From Oehlia diaphana (taxonomy: Eukaryota; Glomeromycota; Glomeromycetes; Glomerales; Glomeraceae): a stretch of DNA of 23,621 bases. Where the stretch lies: positions 56,890 to 80,510 of the forward strand of contig QZLH01000136.1 in NCBI GenBank assembly GCA_003833135.1. The letters run 5' to 3'. The position numbers were made by a program, and so were the translations under genes. Under the pieces are notes generated by a model. That model saw only the letters and a list, made by a program, of their open reading frames with translations. It searched no databases and was not told the origin of the DNA. Shown here one piece after another: positions 1-9,413 of the stretch (the first letter of the stretch is position 1; each line of letters begins with the position of its first letter).

Positions 1-104
1 CCGCTGATCTGGTGAAACCTATCCGTTTAACAAATTTCCAATCCGGCTAAACGGATATATCTGGCGGATCAACGGATTGCGGTTTACCGGTTCGGACCAC
101 TAAG
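1..104. repeat. GC-richer repeat fragment at left edge
   Basis: This stretch is richer in G+C than the rest of the window and is built from variants of ATCCG/CGGAT words. It contains the inverted pair ATCCGTTTA (21-29) and TAAACGGAT (48-56). It ends exactly where similarity to the neighbouring BTB exon begins (about 105), so it is either an inserted element or a recombination junction. The element is cut by the window edge and I cannot name its family. Confidence 0.5.
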
Positions 105-236
105 CTCTGTTATCATATGTTCAATATCCGAATATTTTAATGAAATATTTTCTTCTGGAAATATGGTGAAGAAAGATGGAAAATATACGATTAAGATAGA
201 AAATATTAATCCCTATACTTTTGACTCTATGTTTAT

Positions 237-309
237 GTAAGTTAATTTTCAATCATTTTGTATAAAATTACAAAAAAATTAAATTTGTTTATATTAATCT
301 TAATTCTAG
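237..309 (+). other. Intron of pseudogene copy 1
   Basis: The 73-nt intron has a GTAAGT donor and TCTAG acceptor. It sits at the same codon as the single intron of the three readable paralogues, which supports descent from a spliced genomic copy rather than from a retrotransposed mRNA. Confidence 0.8.
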
Positions 310-1050
310 GTATATTTATACTGGTAAAGTTAATCTCAATAATAAAACTGGAACTGAGCTTTTAGATATTGTGATCGCCTCTGATTTATTGAAGTTGAAA
401 CCATTGACTAAATTTACCGAAGATTTTATGATTGAAAATCATCAACAATTATTACGAATGGATCCAGTTAGAATCCTTATTAAAATTATTAATTGTAATG
501 AATCACTTGTTAATTTACAAGAGATTTGCTTAAAAATAATCTGTTCTGATCCTAAAATTTTGTTCAACTCTAATAAGTTTATCAATTTACCTGTTCCTTT
601 GTTAGAAATTGTTTTAAAACGAGATGATTTGAATTCAGCCGAAATTGAAATTTGGGAAGGTTTAATTAAATGGGGATTAGCTCAAAAGAAAACACTTGAT
701 CAAGATGTTACTAAATGGAATCAAGATGATTTTAACCATTTTCAAGGAATTCTCTATAAATGTATTCCTTTAATTAGATTTTATGAAATATCATCTGATG
801 ATTATTTTAACAAGGTTAAACCTTATGAAAACATTTTACCAAAGGAATTAAGAGATGATATTTTAAAGTTTTATACGGTTTCTGGATATAAGCCAACTCT
901 CAAAGTTTTACCGAGACGTCCTAATTCGCAAAATTAGACTATAAATAATGTTCAATATACTATGAGTCATTCGGACCAGCGTTTTGCAGTTATTTTTTTC
1001 ATGTCGGAGATGGTACTTTATGGAATATTAATAACAATAATTATTCTAAT

Positions 1051-1082
1051 ATTCAAATAATGTGAAATTCAAATAATGTGAA
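1051..1082 (+). repeat. 16-bp tandem duplication in the TLDc tail
   Basis: Two exact adjacent copies of ATTCAAATAATGTGAA occupy 1051-1066 and 1067-1082. The first copy puts a TGA in the reading frame of the TLDc remnant. Readable paralogues have no equivalent duplication at this place. Confidence 0.9.
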
Positions 1083-1133
1083 TGCAGATGATTATGAAGT
1101 TTTCCAAGTTATGTAGAAGTAAATAAAAGTTAA

Positions 1134-1400
1134 TAAAATTATTTTATGATTCGATGATTTAATAATATTTTAAATTATAATTTTATTGTTTATCTTTAAT
1201 CATACAATTTCTTGAATTATTAAAATCGCATGCAACATCTTATTATGCAATTTATCATTACAAATTTCTATTTGAAATTTTCATCAATAAATATTTCTTA
1301 TTTCTTAAATGCTATAAAACCTTATAGTTGAACAAGTTCTTCATATATTAACCAAAATCTAATGCAAGAAATACAATGAATGTAATAAAAGTAAATAAAA
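1134..1400 (+). repeat. Family 3' flank, copy 1
   Basis: The sequence downstream of the copy 1 tail aligns with that downstream of the gene ending at 4726. Shared words include ATTTCTTGAATTATTAAAA, TATTAACCAAA and GCAAGAAATACAAT. It marks the 3' part of the duplicated unit and probably holds the 3' UTR and polyadenylation region. No protein can be supported here. Confidence 0.75.
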
Positions 1401-2189
1401 TTTTTAAGTTTTAGCTCAAATTTATGCAAAAAAAAATCCAAATTTAAGCAATCTAGAGCCAATTATATATAGATGAGCCCATTTGGTACAAATTTATACA
1501 AAAACTATTTGCTGGGAAAGTGATTAAAGTAAAATAAAAATAAACAGTTTCTAACCTAAATTCGTAATATTATCTTATTTTTTTTTCTTTAATACAAAAT
1601 TTAATCCGCTCATGTATAACAAAATTGTCACAACAGATAGGTTTTATTTGATCCGGTCGATTATTTTTACCAATATAATAATAGCTTATATTTTTATTTT
1701 CATTTAAAATTAAATTCCGGACATTATTTAAGTAAGAAAATATGTAATATTCATTTTTTTTGTTTAACAAAAATGAATTCCAGACTTTTTTCTAGTAAAA
1801 TAACTGTATTTTTGTTTTTATTAAAAAAAAGAGATTAAATAAAGCGATTTTTAAATTTTTTTACCTGAAAATTGGTTTTGTTAAAAATTTTTCGATTTAA
1901 AATACTTTTTTTTGATAAAAACGTATAACATCATTCTATACTATTACTATATAAAGGGAATTTTGCCATAAAAAGGAAATTTTAAAAGAGGAAATTTCAA
2001 ATTTCAAATTTCAAAATTTTGATTTTCATAATTTTACAGCGAAATATGTTTAAAATAACAAAGTGTTGATTACGTAAAAATAAACTATTTTTGATTTGAT
2101 GCAATGATTATGTATAAATAGACTATTTTTACATCAATATCTTTTTAATTCTTTTTTCACACACTTCGTTCTTTACGAGAAGAATAGTT
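1401..2189. other. Intergenic, no gene seen
   Basis: AT-rich DNA without a supportable coding region. It contains a short AAATTTC triplet repeat (1992-2012) and a weak, diverged local duplication around 1705-1800 in which both halves carry an AATTCC-GAC core. The open stretch on the minus strand at 1570-1770 has no recognisable family or codon pattern. Confidence 0.6.
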
Positions 2190-2280
2190 ATGGAAGGTAT
2201 GATTTGATTAATTGCGTCTATTTGCATTTAAAAATAAAACTTTCTTATGCTTTCCCTTGCACTCAGTATTTTGCTTGTTT
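2190..2280 (+). promoter_or_regulatory. Orphan copy of the BTB-TLDc family promoter
   Basis: The stretch carries the same order of blocks as the region just upstream of the start codons at 3245 and 11610: TATGATTT, GCG, TTGCATTTAAAAA, a CTTT-rich run and CTCAGTA followed by GCTT. In the intact copy these blocks end about 30-60 bp before ATG. Here no BTB coding sequence follows; family 3' flank begins within about 20 bp. Regulatory function is inferred from conservation between paralogues. Confidence 0.7.
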
Positions 2281-2284
2281 TTAT

Positions 2285-2410
2285 TTATAATTCTCATCAA
2301 TAATTATTCTTAAGGTTTTAGCGTTTTTAAATACTATCTTTAATGTCAAAAGTTAAACAAGTTGTTCATATGTTTACCCAAGAAACACAATGAATTTAAT
2401 AAAAATAATA
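2285..2410 (+). repeat. Family 3' flank, joined to orphan promoter
   Basis: It aligns with the 3' flanks after copy 1 and after 4726: CTCATCAATAA, AAACAAGTTGTTCATAT and AAGAAACACAATGAAT occur in the same order and spacing. It lies directly behind the orphan promoter, so the roughly 1.5-kb coding part expected between them is missing. See the finding on the ghost locus. Confidence 0.7.
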
Positions 2411-3110
2411 AGATTATTATTATGTATAATTTGTAAATAAATATTATGTAAAAAATAGAACGTGTTACTTAGGAAATTACTTTCTTTCAATAATAATACT
2501 TATGTCAGTAATAAAACAATACTTTATTACAATTTACAAACATCATTGTTTAGTTTAAAAATTAGCCATTTGAACAAAAAGGATTTTAGTCAAATTGTGG
2601 TATGCTTTTGAAGGAAAGCTTACTGTATTGAAAAACTACATCGATAATACTTTCAGTTGAAGGAAATTTAAAAGCTATATCCGTTATTAAAGCCAATACC
2701 AAAGGACATGACTAAAAATAACTGTTATTCGTTTTTTAAACATCAAAGTGATTCAAATAATGAGCTATGATCTTAAAAAAAAAAAGAAAATTTTCATAAA
2801 TTAAATAAAATAAACTTATTGATGCTATCTTAGTAAATTTTCTTTATAAAATTATAAAATTATGCTACCTCGATACCTTTTTATAATGGTAATTAAAATT
2901 GAAATTTTTAAATCGTATCAAAATGAAAACAGTTAAATCAGGCATCGATTTTCCAAACAGAAAAATATGAAATCTTCAAAACGTTTTCGTGAAGATCGTT
3001 ATCTAAATATAGAAAAATTTTCTTGCTGATCATTTCGACCAAAATTAAATTAATTTGACTAAAATTAGTTAAACATTGTCGGCTGAAATTATTTGAACTC
3101 GTTAATATTT
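2411..3110. other. Intergenic spacer upstream of copy 2
   Basis: No gene is seen. The segment near 2623-2655 (TGTATTGAAAAACTACATCG) resembles 15744-15770 (TGTATTGAGAAACTATATCG), suggesting that the spacers of the tandem unit are related too. A-rich runs and a TATAATGGTAATT word near 2882 are the only other visible items. Confidence 0.5.
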
Positions 3111-3244
3111 CTATTTCCATTTATAGAACTATGATTTACATAAAATAGCGCCCACTTGCATTTAAAAAAAAAACTTTGCCCTGTGCTTTTCCTTACGCTC
3201 AGTACCTCGCTTCTTGACAAATAAAATAAAATACTAGTTAAATC
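3111..3244 (+). promoter_or_regulatory. Conserved promoter/5' leader of BTB-TLDc copy 2
   Basis: The 130 bp before the start codon match the region before 11610 in ordered blocks: TTTCCATTTATA, ATGATTTACATAAA, GCGCC, ACTTGCATTT, an A-run, a CTTT-rich stretch, and TAGTTAAATC or TAGTTGAATC immediately before ATG. The surrounding intergenic DNA differs, so this block has been kept. Binding proteins are unknown. Confidence 0.6.
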
Positions 3245-4726
3245 ATGTCGAATAAATTTGAGTCTGATGTTATAAAAGCGCTTGAAGAAATACTTAAGAC
3301 TGAAACAGAATATAATGTTATTATTCAAGTTGGAAAAGAGCCTGATTTTAAGGAATTTCATGCGCATTCTATTATCTTACGCTTTAGATCCGAATATTTT
3401 AATGAGATACTTTCTGCTGAAAATATAGAGAAGAAAGATGGAAAATATATAATTAAGAAACAAAATATCACTCCTCAAGCTTTTGACGTTATTCTTAAGT
3501 AAGTTAATTCAATGGTCCTTGTAAGAATTAAATTTTTTTACGTGTTTAATTTTTTTTTTTTTTTTTTCTTATTAAAAAGGTATCTTTATACTGGTCATAT
3601 TAATATCAATAATAAATCCGGAACTGAGCTTTTAGATATTATGACTTCTTCTGACGATTTGAAGTTAAAACAATTAACTAAATTTACCGAAGATTTTATT
3701 ATTGAAAATTATCAACAATTCTTACAAAATGATCCAGTTGGAATACTTCAAATTATTAATTATAATAAATTACTTACTAATCTGCAAGAATTTTGCTTAG
3801 AAACAATCTGTTCTGATCCTAAAATTTTGTTCAACTCAGATAAGTTTATCAAATTACCTGCTCCTTTACTAGAAATTGTTTTGAAGCGAGATGATTTGAA
3901 TTTAGCCGAAATTGAAGTTTGGGAAAGTTTAATCAAATGGGGACTAGCACAAGGACAAACATTTAATCAAGATGTTACTAAATGGAATCAGGATGATTTT
4001 AAACATCTTCAAAGAATTCTTTATAAATTTATTCCTTTAATTAGATTTCATGAAATATCATCTGATGATTACATCAATAAGGTTAAACCTTATAAGAAAA
4101 TTTTATCAAAGGAATTAAGAGATGATATTTTAAAATTTCATATGGCTTCTGGATACACACCAATTTTCAAAATTTCACCAAGATGTCCCAAATTTCAATT
4201 TGATTCTATTATAATAACTAATCAAATTCAAGATTACTTTGTACTTTTTGCAAATTGGATTGACAAAAAAGAGGCAAATAATAAGTATACTAAAACTATT
4301 CCCTATAAATTTAATCTCTTATATAGGGCTAGCAGAGATGGTAATACAGTCAAAGAATTTCATGATAAATGTGATAATAAGGGTGCAACTATAGTTATAG
4401 TAAAAATTAAAGGATCAGAACAATTAATTGGTGGGTATAATCCATTTAATTGGGATTCAAATAATACATATAAGAGTACAACAGACAGTTTTATATTCTC
4501 TTTTACAGATAGTAAGAATATAAACTCTGCAAAAGCAGGCTATAGTACTGGTGAAAGTTCTATAGGCTGTTATCCGCAACATGGGCCAATATTCGGCGGT
4601 TTTTTTTATCTTAATAATGATGGTACTTACTGGAATATTAGTAACAACAATTATACTAATATTAGTATTTCATCAAAGGGTAAAAATGCAGATGATTATG
4701 AAGTTTTTCAGGTTATGAAGAAATAA
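3245..4726 (+). CDS. BTB-BACK-TLDc protein (copy 2)
   Basis: Two exons, 3245-3498 and 3580-4726, join in frame to give 466 residues. The join uses donor GTAAGT and acceptor AAAAG and yields FDVILKYLYTGH across the junction, as in the paralogues. Domains in order: BTB about 15-120, BACK about 128-235, TLDc about 295-464. TLDc signatures include LLYRASRDG (331-339), GGYNPFNWD (369-377), SFIFSFTD (388-395) and DDYEVFQV at the end. BTB proteins often dimerise and some recruit substrates to Cullin-3 ligases; TLDc proteins are linked to oxidative-stress resistance and V-ATPase binding. Which role applies here is not visible. No signal peptide or membrane segment is seen. The ATG at 3245 fits the first codon of all three readable copies. 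Identity to the gene at 11610 is high, and both share their promoter block. Confidence 0.92.
3499..3579 (+). other. Intron of BTB-TLDc copy 2
   Basis: 81-nt phase-2 intron with a consensus GTAAGT donor and an AAAAAG acceptor preceded by an unbroken run of 17 T. Reading through it gives stop codon TAA three bases into the intron, so an unspliced mRNA would encode only a truncated BTB fragment. Confidence 0.85.
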
Positions 4727-4736
4727 AAACGTAAAT

Positions 4737-4985
4737 AAATTTCAGTTATTTTATGATTGATAATGTTCAAAATATAATTTTATGCTTATCTTTAATTATG
4801 CAATTTCTTGAATTATTAAAAACACATATGACACTTTATTATAAAATTAATCATTATAAATTTCTATTTAAAATTTTCTTAAAACCTTAAATACTAAAAA
4901 TCCTATAGTACCAAAAGTCAAACAAGTTGTTCATGTATTAACCAAATCCAAGTGCAAGAAATACAATTAATGCAATATTAATTTT
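4737..4985 (+). repeat. Family 3' flank, copy 2
   Basis: It aligns with 1134-1400 (GCAATTTCTTGAATTATTAAAA, here split by small changes; GTATTAACCAAAT; GCAAGAAATACAAT). It begins about ten bases after the stop codon and defines the 3' edge of the duplicated unit. Confidence 0.75.
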
Positions 4986-6309
4986 CAAATTTTGAATGAT
5001 TGATGATGAAATTTACAAAGCAAAAGACAGATAATCTGTAGGATATCTCATCCATTCTCCAAATAATTATGATATACAATTTTTAATGGGCTTTCTACTG
5101 AGTTCTGGTTAGAAACAAGTAAATAATTGATCTTAATTATAAAACATGCATATATTGCTAATATGTTAAAAAAATTTAGTTATTTTAGATCATTACTTAC
5201 TTATAAATAGCCTTAATATATAATATTATAAATTATAAGTAAAATTCACTAAACATATCAAGTAATACCAAAAACACTAATTGGATTATTAAATAGATTC
5301 AAATCCATAGGAAATTCAGAAAACTATATAAATAGTAACACATAAATAGAACAAAAATTCAGAAAAAAAATATTAAAATTTATTTAAAATATTTCAACTT
5401 TTAAGATATTATTTACTGGTTAAAATACATTCTTATTTCACCAAAATGAAGTCTTCAAAATAAAAACTGACATTCTCAGTTGTTGACAATATTGACAATA
5501 TCCTATTCTTTAAATTCATCAAACAAATGATAATAAAATTAATTACTTACTGTAGGAGAATCTTAATACTCAATATATTCTTACTTGTTGAACATTTGAT
5601 AACTATATTTAAAAGATATTTTAAATAATAAAATAACATTATTGTACTATTATTGTTGTTATCTTGTAAAGATAATAATGTAGTTATTAAATTTATCAGT
5701 AAATATTTTCATTGCCAATTTGCCATTACTACAATATTTGCTTTTGTTAATTATACACTTTTACTTTTTTTCAAGTAGTTTAAAATCATCTGCTCATTTA
5801 AAATTAAAATCTAACTGAAATTTTCATTTAACTAAAAAGTTTCAAACAATAGATCTTATATATAAGATAAATAACCTTACTAATTTATATGCAAAATGTT
5901 TAGTAATATTTTAATTATTTTATTGACTATAGACATTTGTAATGTTTACCGACTAAAAGTAAATTTGTATAAAAAAGGTAGAGCTGTGGATATAAAACTG
6001 TTTGTTAAAGAATGAAAACCGGGTATCAGAAAAAGATTACTAATGATTGACATAAACTCGTTTATTTTTTGCAGTTCACTCACAGATCACGAATTAATGA
6101 TGATTGAATAGCATCTATTAAAAAAACAAAGTTAGTAACCCTTTTTTTTTGTTATCACGAAAATAATAAATTTAGTTGGTTTAACCATTAAAGGAAAAAC
6201 TGAACTAAAAAAAATATCCGATCAAAAATTTTATTAAATGGACCCTAAAAGCCAATCAAATAAAATAAATATGGAATAGATCAGACGCAGATCCCAGGTC
6301 ACAGTGAGT
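4986..6309. other. Long intergenic region, no gene seen
   Basis: AT-rich DNA with no open frame that resembles a protein on either strand and no promoter block of the BTB-TLDc family. A small direct repeat TTGACAATA (twice, near 5482-5500) is visible. It ends at the inverted-repeat element at 6310. Confidence 0.6.
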
Positions 6310-6655
6310 TAGGGATTGGAATCGATAATCGAATAAAAATTGAATAAGAGAAAATTGAAATTAAACAAAAAAATTAATTCAATATTGCATCCAAAGATTA
6401 AATGCATGGTTTAAAATATTTTCAAAAAAGAAAAATTGATCGATAATGGCCTTCAAAAACTCGAAATGATCGGCAAATGATCAGCAACGATGGTATTACC
6501 GTATTAGTAACGATATATAATTTCTTAATACAATTTTAATTCAGAATTTATATATTTATTGATCACAAAATTAATTATTAAAGCTTAAAATGAATTATCT
6601 TTTAAGGAACAAACAATCGAATCTACAAAGATTCAATAATCGATTCCAATCCCTA
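6310..6655. mobile_element. MITE-like element with 25-bp terminal inverted repeats
   Basis: The left end 6310-6334 and the reverse complement of the right end 6631-6655 match at 23 of 25 positions; the outermost 17 (TAGGGATTGGAATCGAT) are identical. Both ends start with TA, compatible with a TA target-site duplication as in Tc1/mariner-type elements, although TA could instead belong to the repeat. The 346-bp body has no coding capacity, so it would be non-autonomous. An hAT origin (ends of YARNG type) is possible, but no 8-bp target duplication is seen. Confidence 0.75.
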
Positions 6656-6704
6656 GCCGTCTAAACATAACAGTTACACAAATACATTTCTTGGCATTTT
6701 ATGG

Positions 6705-6923
6705 TCATTTACACACTATTATATGTCATTTACGCATTATTATATGTCATTTACGCACTATTATTATATTATTTACGCACTATTATTATATCATTTACGC
6801 ACTATTATTATATCATTTACGCACTATTATTATATCATTTACGCACTATTATTATATCATTTACGCACTATTATTATATCATTTACGCACTATTATATAT
6901 GTCATTTACGCACTATTATATAT
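6705..6923 (+). repeat. 22-bp minisatellite, ten units
   Basis: Ten head-to-tail units share the core CATTTACGCACTATTA. Unit starts are at 6705, 6726, 6747, 6769, 6791, 6813, 6835, 6857, 6879 and 6902. Units 3-8 are 22 bp and nearly identical, while edge units are 21-23 bp and carry changes (ACACAC, GCATTATT, TATATATG), the usual pattern of centre-homogenised arrays. All three forward frames are open because the unit lacks stops and is not a multiple of three; this is not coding evidence. The array ends about 135 bp before the start codon at 7058. Confidence 0.92.
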
Positions 6924-7057
6924 ATTGTGCGTGGGATTTCTGATCACGATAGTAGCACAGCACATAAATGAATAAATAAAACGATGATTGTAGTTTTGTA
7001 AAAAAAAAAAAAAAATTCTCTTTTTTTCGATTAATTATTAATTAGTAATTATTAGGA

Positions 7058-9413
7058 ATGGAAGATGATGGATCAAAAAATAATAAAAAAGATGATTTCA
7101 CTGAAAATTTAAAAGACAGTGCTTTAATGATTGTTCCATTTGCAAAATTTCTTCCTTTAATTAATGAAATTGAAAATTTTTTTAACGAAATCATCGAATT
7201 AGTAGAAACTGCCGAACACAATAAACGAACTTGTGAAATATTAAAAAATCGAGTTCGTATTGTAGAATTAGCCATACGAGATCTTAAAGATAAAAGAAAA
7301 GATAGAGAAGATTTTTTTAATAAAATAAATTATATACGTTTACAAGAATTATCTACTATTATTAAACTAATCAAAAATTTTATATCAGAAATTTCTCAAT
7401 TGAAAACTTTGATAAAATACCTTAAAACGAAAAGTATTGAGAAAGTTTTTAAAGAATTATGTGGAGAATTTGATGTTGATATTAATTTATTGTCATTTTC
7501 TATTAACGTTGAAATTGCTGATGAACCTGAACAATTAAAATCCGATCAAGATGATTTATTTAAAGTAAGATTAAAAAATTGAGTTTTATTATTGAAACAT
7601 TAATTTATATTAATATAATTATAGTATCTACAAGAAATGGTGGCTGGTATTGATGATAACAACTGCTTCGCAGACTCAAGTAAAAAGTTTTTTTCAACAG
7701 TTGTAAAAGTTAATGCAATGAACAATACAATGAAAAAATTTATGGATGAAACTTCTCAAAATCAAACAAAAATTGATAATATCTTTCAAGTATATCCACT
7801 AAAATCTTCTGATTATGAAAGTGATGATAATGTGAAAACACGTAAATATAGACGTGCAGGTGTAACTAAATGGTATAAAACAACAAATAAAGGTGAAGTA
7901 TTTGCTTTTAGAACTATCTATAGTTATATGGACCATATGTTTGTACAAAATAAAGTTACAATTCTTAAAGAACTTCATGATTGGCAAAACATCATAAAAT
8001 TTCATGGAATAATTTCTGATGGAGATCAATGGTATTTGGTAACTGAATGGGCCGAACGTGGAAATTTGCGTGAATTTTATCAAAATAAAAATGATTTCGA
8101 CCTTAAATCAAAATTACGTATATCTCTTGATATTGCTCGTGGATTAAATTTTTTAAGAACTGTAGAGGTAATTTTATAAACATCTTTTATTTAATTAACG
8201 AAATTTGTTTTTAATTGTTTTTTTATTTTAGATTTTTCATCGAGATATTAGGGCTGATAATATATTAATTACACTTAATGAGACAGCAAAACTTGCAAAT
8301 TTTGATTTAACTCGTTACTTAACCGGGGCTCCATTAAATCCTAGTCAATATTTAGAACGAGTTCGTTATTGTGCACCTGAATTGTTAGCGTGGGTTCCAA
8401 ATTATAAGTATGATCAAAGATGTGAGGTTTATAGTTTTGGAATCTTACTTTGGGAAATAGCTGAAGAAAGAATTCCATATCAGGGTAATTATGATATTTT
8501 AGATATAAGTAATGAGGTGCGTAATAAAATGTATAGAGAACCATTTTCTGAAAATAGTCAAATGCCAGAGGAATTCAAACAATTAGAAATTGAAGGTATG
8601 TAAAAGAAATATTTTAAATTACAATTTTATTTGTTGTCGGTACTTAATTGGTTTCTTTTTTTTTTTTTTACACTTTTTTTAGCCGTTCATCATGATCCAG
8701 ATTTTAGGCCAAAAATCTCGAAAATATTTGAAGTTCTTAATAATTGTTTCAAGAAATATTCACAAGTTACATCAAGTTCTAGTGGCCCAAACCTAAGAGG
8801 AAACAGCAGAAACAACTACATGCAAATGTCTCGTTCAAAACGAGCAGACAACATTGATGCATATGCTCTTTCAAATCTTGAATCATTTAAATATATGACA
8901 CTCACTGATGCAGCAAAACAACATGAATTGTATGATAAACATGGTAAACTAGTTGGAGATGTAAAAACTGCATATAAATGTTTTGAAGCTTATGCAAACC
9001 TTGGTAATACAGGAGATACAGCAAACCGTAATCAAATCAAAGCAAAATATTATAAAGCATTTTACATTTCGAAAGAATTGATTGAGGGCCCTACAAATAA
9101 AGATAAAATCGTTGCTGAATTATTTAAAGAAGTTGCTAATGATAAAGCAAATGAATTCCCTGAAGCAAAAGTAAGATATGGAGATTGTTTATATCATGGC
9201 AAAGGTGTTGATCAAAATTATTCAGAAGCTCTTAAATATTTTGAAAAAGCTGCTGAAGATGGTTTTAAAGTAGCAATGTATGACGCTGGAAATATGTATT
9301 ACAATGGTATTGGTTGTATGAAAGATATAGAAAAAGCTAAATATTATATGAAATTAGCTGCTTATAGTGATTATGAACCTGCTATTACATTTTGTAAGGA
9401 ACATGACATATAA
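7058..9413 (+). CDS. Helical (MLKL/HeLo-like) domain-pseudokinase-Sel1 protein
   Basis: Four exons, 7058-7564, 7625-8167, 8232-8595 and 8683-9413, give 714 residues, with all junctions in frame. Residues 1-240 look wholly helical (hydrophobic heptads such as FLPLINEIENFFNEIIELVE, then charged helices) and fit the MLKL/HeLo-like bundle plus brace; this is judged by eye. Residues about 241-490 form a kinase fold: HRDIRADN (353-360, catalytic-loop Asp and Asn kept) and PDFRP near the end. The Gly-rich loop is absent, the VAIK Lys appears to be Arg (FAFRTI), and DFG is NFD (373-375). It is therefore probably catalytically weak or dead. Two Sel1 repeats lie at about 632-667 and 668-703 (HGKGVDQNYSEALKYFEKAA and YNGIGCMKDIEKAKYYMKLA), expected to mediate protein binding. 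By analogy with MLKL, a role in regulated membrane damage is conceivable but unproven. Confidence 0.88.
7565..7624 (+). other. Intron 1 of the pseudokinase gene
   Basis: 60-nt phase-0 intron, donor GTAAGA, acceptor ATTATAG. Splicing joins DDLFK to YLQEMVAGI and removes the TGA at 7580. It separates the helical domain from the linker to the kinase fold. Confidence 0.85.
8168..8231 (+). other. Intron 2 of the pseudokinase gene
   Basis: 64-nt phase-0 intron, donor GTAATT, T-rich tract and acceptor TTTTAG. Splicing joins FLRTVE to IFHRDIRADN, so it lies just before the catalytic loop. Confidence 0.88.
8596..8682 (+). other. Intron 3 of the pseudokinase gene
   Basis: 87-nt phase-1 intron, donor GTATGT, long T-tracts and acceptor TTTTTAG. 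Splicing joins EIEG to AVHHDPDFRP, which restores the C-terminal lobe motif preceding the last kinase helix. Confidence 0.88.

Larger units (their letters stand above)
105..1122 (+). pseudogene. Truncated BTB-BACK-TLDc pseudogene (copy 1)
   Basis: This is a broken paralogue of the genes at 3245 and 11610. Similarity starts inside the BTB domain at about 105 (the motif SEYFNEIF can be read), and roughly the first 43 residues are absent. A first exon piece (to 236), an intron 237-309 (GTAAGT donor, CTAG acceptor) and a second exon with the rest of BTB and a complete BACK region follow, open to a TAG at 935-937. About 135 codons of the paralogues' TLDc domain are then missing. A tail (about 1005-1116) still reads GDGTLWNI and NADDYEVFQVM, with an in-frame TGA at 1063 and a TAG at 1114. 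A 16-bp tandem duplication lies in this tail. A short BTB-BACK product from 310-937 cannot be excluded, but the missing N-terminus, gutted TLDc and stops make a pseudogene most likely. Confidence 0.85.

Noticed and set aside
1570..1770. 66-codon minus-strand open frame
   Set aside because: Low-complexity Asn/Lys/Tyr composition expected of AT-rich DNA, with no family resemblance, splice context or promoter.
3089..3367. Minus-strand open frame overlapping the start of copy 2
   Set aside because: It is antisense to a conserved BTB exon and its composition follows from that exon.
6691..6975. Three overlapping open frames with Tyr/Ile-rich periodic proteins
   Set aside because: They are the three readings of the 22-bp minisatellite, open only because the unit has no stop codon.
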